From an uncultured Gemmiger sp. (GTDB lineage Bacteria > Bacillota > Clostridia > Oscillospirales > Ruminococcaceae), in the NCBI GenBank assembly GCA_944386225.1, contig CALXAH010000027.1, positions 1-47,144 of the forward strand: a DNA stretch of 47,144 nt. The letters run 5' to 3'. The position numbers were made by a program, and so were the translations under genes. This document shows, one piece after another, positions 29,086-36,999 of this stretch. The notes beneath the pieces were generated by a model, which saw only the letters and a program-made list of their open reading frames with translations, ran no database searches and was not told the origin of the DNA. Within the stretch, counting starts at the first letter, position 1, and the number at the start of each line of letters is the position of its first letter.

Positions 29086-30222
29086 ATGAGTCATATGATC
29101 TACGCAGATAATGCAGCAACAACAAAACTTGATATGGACGCTTTTGAAGCAATGCGCCCTTATTTGCTGGATCAATATGCCAATGCATCACAGCCATATT
29201 CATTCGCACGGCAAACTAAAAAGGCCCTCCAAGAATCTAGGATCCAGATTGCCTCTTGTATTAACGCAGACCCTGATGAGATATATTTCACCTCTGGTGG
29301 CACTGAAAGCGACAATTGGGCCATTAAGGGTAGTGTTGAGTATGGCGACCACCGTACAGTGATTACTTCTGAGTTCGAGCACCACGCTGTTCTTCGCGCC
29401 TGTGAAAAAATTGAAACACTTGGTTACCCAGTGGCATATTTACATCCAAATCAAAATGGTTTTATTACACCGGATAATCTTGCGAATACAATCTCTGACC
29501 AAACAAAACTCGTTTCCATTATGATGGTAAACAATGAAATTGGAACCATACAACCGATTAAAGAACTCTGCGATGTTGCCCATAAACATGGGGCTCTATT
29601 CCACACTGACGCAGTTCAAGCTCTTGGCCACATTCCTGTGAATGTAAAGGCTCTCGGTGTTGATATGATGTCGTGTTCTGCGCACAAGTTCAATGGTCCA
29701 AAAGGAATTGGATTCCTGTTTATCAAAAAAGGCACTAGGCTTTCTGCATATGCTGACGGAGGATTGCAGGAGTTCGGATTACGAGCCGGAACGGAGAATG
29801 TTGCTTCGATCGTCGGAATGTCCATGGCTCTTCAGAAAAATGTCACTCACCTTAGTGATTCTCAAAGCAAGATCCTATCATTGGAACAAGCTCTTATTGA
29901 TAAGCTCAATTCTGCAGGAATAACCTATCATCGCAATGGCAAAGAACCCCGTGTTCCAGGCAATCTCAGCCTTTCTTTTCCCTATGCAAATGGCGAAGCC
30001 ATTCTTCATCGCCTCGACCTAATGGGCATTATGGTATCAACGGGCTCTGCTTGCGATAGCAAGAACACTCAAATTTCCCATGTCCTTCGCGCTATCAATG
30101 CCGATGAACTATATGCAAAAGGTACCATTCGCATCTCTCTTGGAAAAGAAAACACTGTGGATGAGGCAGAAAAGATAGCGGGGGCAATAATAAAAATTAT
30201 ATCTCAAAAGCGTCAGGATTGA
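29086..30222 (+). CDS. Cysteine desulfurase (NifS/IscS-like, probably DndA/SspA type)
   Basis: A 378-residue PLP enzyme that takes sulfur from cysteine. The PLP lysine K201 lies in SCSAHKFNGPKG, the sulfur-carrying C323 in STGSACDSKN, and the substrate and cofactor loops (SGGTESDN, EFEHHAVL, MMVNNEIGTIQP, HTDAVQ) are intact. Length is normal. It begins 9 bp after the brxL fragment and is followed by a truncated regulator, not by isc or tRNA-thiolation genes. In DNA-phosphorothioation systems a dedicated desulfurase (DndA/SspA) supplies sulfur, and BREX type 4 carries a PAPS-reductase-like gene. This supports a role in DNA sulfur modification (inference). Confidence 0.9.
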   Translation: MSHMIYADNAATTKLDMDAFEAMRPYLLDQYANASQPYSFARQTKKALQESRIQIASCINADPDEIYFTSGGTESDNWAIKGSVEYGDHRTVITSEFEHHAVLRACEKIETLGYPVAYLHPNQNGFITPDNLANTISDQTKLVSIMMVNNEIGTIQPIKELCDVAHKHGALFHTDAVQALGHIPVNVKALGVDMMSCSAHKFNGPKGIGFLFIKKGTRLSAYADGGLQEFGLRAGTENVASIVGMSMALQKNVTHLSDSQSKILSLEQALIDKLNSAGITYHRNGKEPRVPGNLSLSFPYANGEAILHRLDLMGIMVSTGSACDSKNTQISHVLRAINADELYAKGTIRISLGKENTVDEAEKIAGAIIKIISQKRQD

Positions 30223-30239
30223 CGTGAAGGGAACAGCAC

Positions 30240-30407
30240 ATGGAAAACAGGTCAAAGCTTAGAATTCTTTATCTCTATCAATATTTAATTCAGAACACAA
30301 CATCTGGACATCCTCAATCAACGGCTGAATTAACCAAAATGTTGAGCGACAAATATGGCATTGATGTTAGCCGCAACACAATTAGTGATGATTTAGCAAT
30401 GTTATAG
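30240..30407 (+). pseudogene. Truncated WYL-type transcriptional regulator
   Basis: From ATG at 30240 after AAGGGAA the frame reads ENRSKLRILYLYQYLIQNT..., HPQSTAELTKMLSDKYGIDVSRNTISDDLAML and then stops. This is the helix-turn-helix start of WYL regulators, which often control BREX and other defence loci. The rest of the gene is missing; from about 30405 the DNA changes character towards the next integrase element. Confidence 0.72.
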
Positions 30408-30608
30408 TGAACTTAAAAGCATTAAAAATTCGAGCAATTCTATCTAGCACATAAAGGAATTTGCGATACTTTGATTCAGCATCAGTCAAATACCCGTTGC
30501 AAAGGTAAATGAGTATGTCTACATATTGGGCGGTATGGATTCCAACGTGCAACCAACAAGCAGAATGACCCAGAATGAATTTCTCTTTTCGGCATTTCAC
30601 CGCAAAAT

Positions 30609-30641
30609 GACAGGGGCGACGGTTTACCCGTCGCCCCTGTC
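30609..30641 (-). terminator. Hairpin after the type-B integrase
   Basis: GACAGGGGCGACGG (30609-30622) and CCGTCGCCCCTGTC (30628-30641), a perfect 14-bp stem with a 5-base loop, ending three bases from the integrase stop. Only four Ts follow on the minus strand. Confidence 0.7.
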
Positions 30642-30643
30642 GT

Positions 30644-31840
30644 TCAGTTTGCCGCGCTCACCCGCTGCGCTTCACGCTGTTCCTTCTCCCATGCCTCTTG
30701 CTCCGCCGGTTCCAGCATACTCTCCAGAATGGATGCCGCCTGCTGCTTGCTCTCCAGCTGGGGATGGCAGTAGGTACGCTCTAAAAAGCTGGTATCCGCA
30801 TGGCCCAGCAGATCCGCCGCCACCTGTTTGCTGGTATTGTTCTGCAGCAGGTAGGTGGCGAAGAAATGCCGCAGAGTGTGCAGATGATACTCATGCGGAA
30901 AACCGTTTTTCTCGTAGAGCCTGCGAAGCCGCCGGGTAAAGGAGTCGGGGTGAGCCGGCCCCTCGGCGGTGGAGAAGATATAGTCATCCGGGCGGATGAT
31001 CCTCCCCGCCCGCGCCTGCTCCAGAAACAGCTCGCCCATGTAGTCGTGCACCAGCTCCGGAATCACCACGATGCGGGCGCGGTGATTTTTCGTACTGCTC
31101 TCCACGATCCCCTGGCCCAGCACAGAACTGCGGGAGTGCTGCACCGTCACCGCCCCGCCGCCGTGCAGATCGTTCCATCGCAGGGCGCACAGTTCGCCCC
31201 GACGCATCCCGGTGGCAATAGCGGTCAGATAAAACACCCGGTAGAGCAGCGGCTCCTGCAAAATGCATTGCAGCAGCTTGCGCATCTCGAACTCGCTGGG
31301 GATGGGTTGTACCTTCTTTTCCACTCGGATGCCCCGCACCCGATGGGCAGGGTTGTAGAGCAAAATGTCATTCCGCTTTGCGTCCTCCAGCACCGCCGAG
31401 ACCGTCTGGAGATACTTGCGCACCGTGACTTCGCACACCGGTTCGCCGTTGCGCTTTTTTCGTTTGCGTAGCTCCGCACACATTTCTTCCAGAATCAACG
31501 GTCGGAGCTTGTTCAGCGCAATGCCGCCGATGTAGGGATAGACGATCTTCAGCTCTCGCTGATAGCCAGCCAAGGTACTTGGCTTGTAATGAGTCTGGCG
31601 CTTGAGCCAGCTCTCAGCGTACTGTTCAAAGGTGGTGCGGTCGTCCTCATCCATCCCGCAGCGAAACCGCTTCTCCAGCTTCTGGGCCTCTGCGTGAACG
31701 TACTGCATCACACTGCGCTTGGGAATCTCCTTGGGCACGTCGATGGTACGGCTCAGCATCCGCTTTTGTCCTCCGGGGCGGTACCCGTTGCAGACGGTGA
31801 TCTTGAACTTTCGATCGCCCCTCTGCTGAATTGACGCCAT
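30644..31840 (-). CDS. Tyrosine recombinase/integrase (type B, intact)
   Basis: A 398-residue integrase. An ATG at 31846 touches the AGGAGG site, so ATG at 31840 (MASIQQRGDRKFKITV), six bases further, is chosen. Residues 1-60 form the arm-binding domain, 70-165 the core-binding domain (TFEQYAESWLKRQTHYKPSTLAGYQ) and 185-398 the catalytic domain with R213 (TGMRRGE), H321/R324 (HTLRH), H347 (LLGHAD) and Y357 (RTYCHP). It is the intact relative of the pseudogene at 3110-4066. Its 3' end points at the truncated WYL gene, so this element probably inserted there, and VapE lies upstream as cargo or replication protein. Confidence 0.93.
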   Translation of the reverse strand: MASIQQRGDRKFKITVCNGYRPGGQKRMLSRTIDVPKEIPKRSVMQYVHAEAQKLEKRFRCGMDEDDRTTFEQYAESWLKRQTHYKPSTLAGYQRELKIVYPYIGGIALNKLRPLILEEMCAELRKRKKRNGEPVCEVTVRKYLQTVSAVLEDAKRNDILLYNPAHRVRGIRVEKKVQPIPSEFEMRKLLQCILQEPLLYRVFYLTAIATGMRRGELCALRWNDLHGGGAVTVQHSRSSVLGQGIVESSTKNHRARIVVIPELVHDYMGELFLEQARAGRIIRPDDYIFSTAEGPAHPDSFTRRLRRLYEKNGFPHEYHLHTLRHFFATYLLQNNTSKQVAADLLGHADTSFLERTYCHPQLESKQQAASILESMLEPAEQEAWEKEQREAQRVSAAN

Positions 31841-32100
31841 TCGCATCCTCCTCTCAAATCGCTTGCCGGCAGTTGGTGCTGACAACGGAGCTTTGAAAAC
31901 TTTTCTTATGTAAACAGGGCCAGAAGGATTTTTGCAAAAAGCCCGTTGCCACCGTTGCCGATCACCGAAAAGTCGCTTATTCCCGCCATTTCCGCCGGCA
32001 ACAGACAGATGGCAACGAAAGGCGATTTTCTCTCCGTAAACCATTTCTTTAAGAGATATCGCCTCTTTGTTGCCGCGTTCTGTTCGGCCCGGTTGCCGGG

Positions 32101-33360
32101 CTACGTCCGTTCCCAGCCTTTTTGGCGTCCGTAGGGGCTGGGGAAATGACGGGGGTTGGAAAAGGCTTTCCAGCCGGTGATGGTGTTGTTCATGATGTCG
32201 TTGATCTCGCGGATGTCCCGCTGTTTCGGTTCCTCGGTCCCGCGCCCCAGCGCCTCCCGGAAGAGCTGACGGGAGCACACGATTTTTTCCCCGCACTGGT
32301 CCAGGTAGTCGGCAATGAGCCCGGCCTTGGTGTCCTCGGGCATGAAGTCCCGCTGATGCTGGCGCAGGTAGTCCTCCATCTCCCGGCTAAAGCAGAGCCG
32401 GAAGTCACCAGAGTGGTAGATTGCCATGGCCTGCGCCCACACCTGAGCAAGATAGGCTCGGGAGGCCGCCTCGTCCTTCAGAACATGGATTTCCGCCCGC
32501 TCGGGATGAACCAGCACCGGCACGAACCGGCGGTTTCCTGTGCGGTCCAGCGGCAAAAAGTCCATCGTATTGGAAGATCCGCAGAACACACACTGACGTG
32601 GCCGGTCGGCGGGATGGGTCTCGTAGGGGACCTTGTAGGTCTCCTTCTGCCGGCTGAGAAAGGCCTTGATCTCCTCGATGCTTTTCGCATTGGCTGTGGC
32701 GATCATCTCGGACATCTCGATGATCCAGTGCCCCTGCATTTTGCGGTACACGTTCTCATCGTCCAGCCGTTTCAGGTCGTCGGAGAACCAGTCGTCCCGG
32801 CCTGCCAGCAGGCGAAAAAAGGAGGACTTGCCCGACCCCTGGCCGCCCACCAGGCAGAGCATGAGCTCGAACTTGCAGCCCGGCTCAAACACCCGGCTGA
32901 TGGCGCCCAGCAAAAACAGCCGCAGCGCGGCTTCTGTGTAATCATCCTCGTCCGCGCCCAGAAAGCGATGCAGGCAGTGCCGAATGCGGTCTTCACCGTC
33001 CCACACAAGGGAATCAAGGAAATCCCGGACGGGATGGTAGCGGTTTTCATTGGCCACCACCATGACCGCATCCTGCAGCTTCTTTTCCACCACCAGACCA
33101 TAGGTCTCCTCGAAGTACATGAGCAGATACTTGATGTCCACGTCGCTCAGGGTGGAGCTCTCTCGGTACCAGCCCAGTGGCTTGACCACATCCACCTGCC
33201 CGGTGAGCATGTTTTTGCAGATGGCCTCTTTCAGCAACGGGTCGCTTTGCAGCACCCGTTTGTAGTTCGCCATGGTGTTGGCGACCTTTCCGTTTTCCGT
33301 CCGTTCTAGGCTGAGTTCCACCGCCTCTGCGGGGGTCAGTTCCCGTGGTTCCTTTCGCAT
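32101..33360 (-). CDS. VapE-family (virulence-associated E) ATPase
   Basis: A 419-residue protein of the VapE/primase-helicase group found in integrative elements and phage satellites. Residues about 100-330 carry VRDFLDSLVWDGEDRI, Walker A (GGQGSGKSS, 172-180), Walker B-like HWIIEMSEM (211-219), TYKVPYETHPADRPRQCVFCGSSN and DRTGNRRFVPV. These are the landmarks of PF05272. Many relatives carry an N-terminal primase domain that is absent here. The start at 33360 lies 19 bp from GGAGGTG, which is unusually far. It probably drives replication of the element carrying the type-B integrase. Confidence 0.87.
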   Translation of the reverse strand: MRKEPRELTPAEAVELSLERTENGKVANTMANYKRVLQSDPLLKEAICKNMLTGQVDVVKPLGWYRESSTLSDVDIKYLLMYFEETYGLVVEKKLQDAVMVVANENRYHPVRDFLDSLVWDGEDRIRHCLHRFLGADEDDYTEAALRLFLLGAISRVFEPGCKFELMLCLVGGQGSGKSSFFRLLAGRDDWFSDDLKRLDDENVYRKMQGHWIIEMSEMIATANAKSIEEIKAFLSRQKETYKVPYETHPADRPRQCVFCGSSNTMDFLPLDRTGNRRFVPVLVHPERAEIHVLKDEAASRAYLAQVWAQAMAIYHSGDFRLCFSREMEDYLRQHQRDFMPEDTKAGLIADYLDQCGEKIVCSRQLFREALGRGTEEPKQRDIREINDIMNNTITGWKAFSNPRHFPSPYGRQKGWERT

Positions 33361-33616
33361 CTCATCCGCCAGTATACATCACCTCCCGCAGCTTTGCCTT
33401 TTCCGTTCCTGTTCCTTTTCTCGTTTCACATACCTCCTTTTGCTATGGACCTATGGGGCCCGATTCTTTATGTGCACATTTTGCGGCGGATACACGCCAG
33501 GTTGATTTGCAGCGTATCGCCTCCAAAATGGACACTTCAAAAAATACATTTGCTGCGCCGTGGCACGCCATTGGTGTTCCGTCTTTGCCGCAGTCCGGAC
33601 AAAGCGACAGCAGGGG

Positions 33617-33659
33617 TTTGGGTGCTCCCAAGGCAAAATGCGTTTGGATATCCAAACGC
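33617..33659. repeat. Paired dyads, oriT-like (copy 2)
   Basis: TTTGGG (33617-33622) and CCCAA (33627-33631) around TGCT, then the perfect palindrome GCGTTTGGATATCCAAACGC (33640-33659) followed by TATGCTTGCAAA. Compared with 4156-4196 the G:C pair at the fifth stem position is here T:A, and loop sequences differ while the stems are kept. It lies 250-300 bp upstream of VapE. Confidence 0.6.
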
Positions 33660-33847
33660 TATGCTTGCAAAGTGAGCCACCTGCCAGGAGAGAGATTCTG
33701 AGAGAATGCCTCGCTCCACTACCCCTTATAATCATAGCAGAGCACGAGTACTATAAACGGGATTATAATTCCAGTCTATTATTTTTCTTGCTACATTTTC
33801 CCGTTTATTCCAAGTATGGATCGTAGATTTTTGTCTAGAGATGGCAA

Positions 33848-33965
33848 AGGGTTCCTTATGTAGGATTCCTTGTGTCAAGTCCAGCAACATTCCAGGGTTC
33901 CTTATGTAGGGTTCCTTGTGCCGAGTCCAGCAGCATTCTAGGGTTCCTTATGTAGGGTTCCTTGC
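33848..33965. repeat. 46-bp tandem direct repeat, 2.6 copies
   Basis: Units start at 33848, 33894 and 33940, each opening AGGGTTCCTTATGTAGG; the third is cut after 26 bases. Each unit contains the word TTCCTTRTG twice, so there is a sub-repeat. The unit ends in AGTCCAGCARCATTC. The repeats lie immediately downstream of the small gene at 33969 (minus strand). Iteron-like protein binding is possible. There are no spacers, so it is not a CRISPR array. Confidence 0.85.
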
Positions 33966-33968
33966 CGT

Positions 33969-34328
33969 TCAGAAAAGCCTTTGATTTATATACATGGAGT
34001 GCGGCCCTCGCAAAGCGTTCGCGTCTTTACCGGAATTTCCACATTTCGAGTATCGAAAATGACTTGTAAAACGCACTTGCAGGTCTGGGAATACCATTTG
34101 TTCATTTGGCTGCACTCGGTTATGCGAACAGTGCAGCACCGACAAAAAGACAGCGTCTCGGTTCCAAAAGTCTTGCGAAACCGCCATAAACAGCGATTTA
34201 GACAGCGGGTTTCTTCCATAAAGCCCCCCCAAAAGATACAGTTCGTAATACATCGAGAATGGTCTAGGCTCCTGCTCGGGCAGGGTGTATCCGTCACTTT
34301 GTTTCTTCCTGTGAGTGAGTTGGCACAT
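33969..34328 (-). CDS. Hypothetical small protein
   Basis: A 119-residue frame; ATG at 34328 (MCQLTHRKKQSDGY) has AAAGGAG at ideal distance, which is the main support. The sequence (SMYYELYLLGGLYGRN, SKSLFMAVSQDFWNRDAVFLSVLHC, MVFPDLQVRFTSHF) is not recognised. An overlapping frame of similar length exists (33986-34438), so it could be non-coding. A structured leader precedes it (34369-34442) and a tandem repeat follows, so it may be the cargo or regulator of the VapE element. Confidence 0.4.
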   Translation of the reverse strand: MCQLTHRKKQSDGYTLPEQEPRPFSMYYELYLLGGLYGRNPLSKSLFMAVSQDFWNRDAVFLSVLHCSHNRVQPNEQMVFPDLQVRFTSHFRYSKCGNSGKDANALRGPHSMYINQRLF

Positions 34329-34368
34329 AGATTCTCCTTTCCGTGACCGGGAGAAGGGCCGCCGAAAA

Positions 34369-34442
34369 CCGTGTGAGCAAAGCAATAAAAAAGAGCCGCG
34401 TGAACAAAGGCTTCGGGAAAACCCGAACACCTGCTCACACGG
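34369..34442 (-). promoter_or_regulatory. Structured leader with alternative hairpins
   Basis: CCGTGTGAGCA (34369-34379) is complementary to TGCTCACACGG (34432-34442), enclosing TTCGGG-aaaa-CCCGAA (34412-34427). On the minus strand GGCTCTTTTTT follows an AGCC arm inside the loop. The outer pairing would compete with the inner terminator-like hairpin, as in attenuators of resistance genes on conjugative elements. It ends 40 bp before the start of the small gene at 34328. Confidence 0.5.
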
Positions 34443-34612
34443 CCCTGGTAGTCTTAGCTTTGGAAAGCCAGCTCCTGATCACTCGTTGTTTGCTATTAAA
34501 TTGTGGATCGTCTGTTGGCTATGACCTCCAATTCTTGTTTTTAGAATAGCATAAGTATATAAGACATGCAATACTTTTTCGCAATAATCATTTTTTCAGA
34601 GCCGTATCGTTT

Positions 34613-35035
34613 TTAAATCAGTTGGAGGAATCCTCGCCCGTTTTTGGCAACACCGACCCATTCCAAAATGGCAGCTAAAACAAACACTGGATCAAAGCAG
34701 GACTCGCCGGTTTTCTTTCCAAAGTAGTGGATTGCAATAGCACCTACGACTGTGTCCGATGTGCAGCGGCCGTGGCCAACTTTATCATTCGGGCCGCGGG
34801 AATTTCCCTTGCGAGCTTTTCCTTGCGGAGAGTGTTGCAGCAGTTCCACAATAACATCAAAAACAGATAGCTCGTACTGGAATCCGTTCAACTTGTCGCT
34901 GGTAATCGCGCGGCCATGGTCTGTCAAGGAAATTGTGCAGGGGCCTCCCTGCTGGAGCGGGATGATGGCAGTGCCACCGCTTGTCAGAAGCTTTTCCTGC
35001 ACGATATTAGATGCCTTTTCGCCGGAAGCAAGCAT
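34613..35035 (-). CDS. Hypothetical protein
   Basis: A 140-residue protein with AAGGAG before ATG at 35035, hence very probably real. I do not recognise it. Features: an N-terminal stretch LTSGGTAIIPLQQGGPCTISLTDHGRAITSDKL, helix FQYELSVFDVIVELLQHSP, a basic Gly-rich loop (GKARKGNSRGPNDKVGHGRCTSDTVVGAIA) and C-terminal FDPVFVLAAILEWVGVAKNGRGFLQLI. The loop with His, Cys and Asp could bind metal or nucleic acid. It has no membrane segment and a single-gene promoter region upstream. Confidence 0.6.
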   Translation of the reverse strand: MLASGEKASNIVQEKLLTSGGTAIIPLQQGGPCTISLTDHGRAITSDKLNGFQYELSVFDVIVELLQHSPQGKARKGNSRGPNDKVGHGRCTSDTVVGAIAIHYFGKKTGESCFDPVFVLAAILEWVGVAKNGRGFLQLI

Positions 35036-35249
35036 TATAGTTTTCTCCTTTTTCCCAGTTTGTTCGTCAACTAAAGCTCATAGAGAGCCATCTAGCTAAA
35101 GCTGCACCTGCCGATAGGACTTAATCCGTACCCAATATCCAATAAAAGTGCGTCTGTTATCTTCAACTATCTTCAACGATTTGTCGCTCAAGGATTTAAT
35201 CGGATAGTATTTGCGTACGGATATCATTTTGTAATGCTTTCATATTTTG

Positions 35250-36218
35250 TTATTGGAGCACTCTCATGAACGCTTCGTATTCGGCGTCTTTAAAGCAGCA
35301 GAGGTAAACGTTCATCACGGTCTCCTTGTGGGCCTCGAACCAGCGGACGATCGTGCGCAGCGCAACCACGGCCGCCTCGTCCAATGGGTATCCGTACACT
35401 CCCGTTGAAATGCCGGGAAAGGCAATGCTTCCGCAGCCATTTTGGCGCGCTGCTTCCAAGCTGTTCCAGTAGCAGGCGGAGAGCAGGTCGGCATCCCTGT
35501 TTTTTCCGCTGTAAACCGGCCCCACTGTGTGGATAATATGATCCACATCCCGGATCGCATACGCACCGGTGATCTTGGCCTCCCCCGTTTCACAGCCGTT
35601 CAGCTTCCGGCATTCTTGGAGCAGCTCTTTCCCGGCCGCGCGGTGGATGGCCCCATCCACACCGCCGCCACCCAGCAGGCTCGTATTGGCCGCATTGACG
35701 ATCGCGTCCACATGCAGGTCCAGTACGCTCCCGCGCACAAAACTGATGTGCGATTTCGGAACATGCTGTTTTACAACTTCAAGAGATTCTTTTGTAAGGA
35801 TCATTTTCTTGTCCCAAGGGTTGATCACAAGGCCCTGGCAGTGCGGCCAGCGGTCCAGCGCATTTATCAAATCCCCAAAGGTTTGGTTGATGACCGACGA
35901 GGATTCCCCTTTATCCAGCTCTTCCTGGCTGGTAAAGACGGGAATCAGGTAGTTTCCTTCCGGATCCTCCGCTATGTGCCGAAAACGTATGGGCACCTCC
36001 TGATCACAGGTATAGGTATCCCCCGTTTTCAATTTTTCCGGATCCCCCAACATCCGGGCCAGAATATCCGGCGTCTTAATGGGAACATACACCTGCATAC
36101 CATGCCTGATTCCCATCTGCAGAGTGTTGAACACCGGTTCCACCGGGGCATTTTCCCCGCCAAAATACCAATTGAAGATCGCCCGTTCCATAGCGGTTGC
36201 GTACCGATCCAGTGCCAC
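35250..36218 (-). CDS. SseB N-terminal domain fused to macrodomain (ADP-ribose hydrolase-like)
   Basis: A 322-residue protein starting with GTG at 36218 after AGGGAGG. Residues about 10-140 (ERAIFNWYFGGENAPVEPVFNTLQMG..., YLIPVFTSQEELDKGE, LVINPWDKKMILTKE) match the SseB N-terminal fold. Residues about 150-322 are a macrodomain: GSVLDLHVDAIVNAANTSLLGGGGVDGAIHRAAG, TGEAKITGAYAI, HTVGPVY and AFPGISTGVYGYPLDEAA. The NAAN, GGGGVDGAIH and GISTGVYGYP loops are those of MacroD-type O-acetyl-ADP-ribose/ADP-ribosyl-protein hydrolases. It would remove ADP-ribose marks, useful against toxins or as part of stress signalling. Confidence 0.9.
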   Translation of the reverse strand: MALDRYATAMERAIFNWYFGGENAPVEPVFNTLQMGIRHGMQVYVPIKTPDILARMLGDPEKLKTGDTYTCDQEVPIRFRHIAEDPEGNYLIPVFTSQEELDKGESSSVINQTFGDLINALDRWPHCQGLVINPWDKKMILTKESLEVVKQHVPKSHISFVRGSVLDLHVDAIVNAANTSLLGGGGVDGAIHRAAGKELLQECRKLNGCETGEAKITGAYAIRDVDHIIHTVGPVYSGKNRDADLLSACYWNSLEAARQNGCGSIAFPGISTGVYGYPLDEAAVVALRTIVRWFEAHKETVMNVYLCCFKDAEYEAFMRVLQ

Positions 36219-36400
36219 TTTGATTCCTCCCTGTTCCTCACATTTTTACCTCACCGCAAGCCATCACAGTTTGCTTATTCTAAGCATAGCACATGTCAGG
36301 TTCCATAGACAGGGCTTTCAAGGGTCTTATTGTCAAAAAGGCCGCTAAAACACTCAGTCTGTTTTACTCGGCAGCCGTGTTAATCGCCATGCCCCATTGA
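36219..36400. other. Non-coding stretch with no clear feature
   Basis: The 182 bases between the macrodomain gene and the membrane-protein fragment hold only AT-rich sequence that may contain the macrodomain promoter. No gene, RNA or repeat was recognised. Confidence 0.4.
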
Positions 36401-36637
36401 ACTTTCACGCATATAGCTGGTCTGGCTTCCTCGGTTACTGAAAGTGTCACAGGAGCCGTATCCCATATTACCGACAAAGCCGGTGAAATGTTTAATCACT
36501 TTATCGAAACATTGGCCATTATGTTAGTAACCTGTTGTATCATTCCTGTTCTGGTGCTGCTGTCTTTTGTCTCATGTCCGGGCAGGAGGAAGCGCCGGAT
36601 CCCTTCGCCCGGCACTGCTTTTCCCGCTGGAAGATAG
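36401..36637 (+). pseudogene. C-terminal fragment of a membrane protein
   Basis: An open frame without a start codon or ribosome site: GLASSVTESVTGAVSHITDKAGEMFNHFIETLAIMLVTCCIIPVLVLLSFV, then a basic, Pro-rich tail ending in TAG. The amphipathic VTGAVSHITDKAGE segment followed by one hydrophobic helix resembles the last helix of multi-pass proteins of conjugative elements. It lies at the right end of the island just before the arm-type repeats, so it is probably a leftover of an older element. Confidence 0.4.
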
Positions 36638-36690
36638 TATCTGCCGCTGACCACTTTCCCTTGTCACTCACACCTCTTTTCAGGCAAACC

Positions 36691-36718
36691 TGACCACCCT
36701 GACCACCATTTGACCACC
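36691..36718. repeat. TGACCACC direct repeats next to att scar (copy 2)
   Basis: Three TGACCACC words at 36691, 36700 and 36711; the last two with the intervening ATT match the copy at 19338-19356. The distance to the tRNA-Arg fragment (about 145 bp) is nearly the same as at the first copy. Confidence 0.55.
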
Positions 36719-36730
36719 ACCCATGCAAAC

Positions 36731-36770
36731 GCCCGCGAAGCCAGTTCTGAAAAGGCTTCACGGGCTTTTT
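36731..36770 (+). terminator. Intrinsic terminator left of the att scar
   Basis: GCCCGCGAAGCC (36731-36742) pairs with GGCTTCACGGGC (36754-36765) with one mismatch, followed by TTTTT. It would end a plus-strand transcript of the island. Confidence 0.85.
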
Positions 36771-36844
36771 ATATGGTTTTCATCTTTGTGCACAACCGAT
36801 AAAAATTGGCTTGAAGTCGCGGTTTTTCGTTGGCCGTCTGGGAA

Positions 36845-36889
36845 CTCCGACCCGGAAGGCCGCTGGTTCGAATCCAGTCGGGCGCACCA
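36845..36889 (+). other. 3' half of tRNA-Arg(CCG), attachment-site scar (copy 2)
   Basis: Identical to 19495-19539 (anticodon loop through CCA) and the identity continues 14 bases to 36903. The sequence to the left does not form a tRNA 5' half. Together the copies bracket 17.3 kb of island DNA as direct repeats, consistent with serial insertions into one tRNA-Arg gene lying outside the window. Confidence 0.82.
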
Positions 36890-36894
36890 GAAAA

Positions 36895-36924
36895 GGTCGC
36901 TGTACCCAGGTACAGCGACCTTTT
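36895..36924 (+). terminator. Terminator after tRNA-Arg fragment, copy 2
   Basis: GGTCGCTGTAC (36895-36905) and GTACAGCGACC (36910-36920), a perfect 11-bp stem with a 4-base loop, followed by TTTT. It is likely the native tRNA terminator carried with the att segment. Confidence 0.88.
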
Positions 36925-36999
36925 CTTTTGTGCAAACGTTATCCGCAGAAAATCACGACTTCTGCTTTGCGAGTCCGTTTTATGTCACCTTTGTTGTGA

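Noticed and set aside
30382-30600. 72-codon minus-strand frame after the WYL fragment
   Set aside because: No ribosome site, no recognisable motif; probably chance in AT-rich junction DNA.
33848-33965. CRISPR array
   Set aside because: The units are contiguous 46-bp tandem repeats with no variable spacers, and no cas genes are near.
33986-34438. 150-codon frame overlapping the small gene at 33969-34328
   Set aside because: It lacks a ribosome site, whereas the other frame has a strong one; neither matches a known family.
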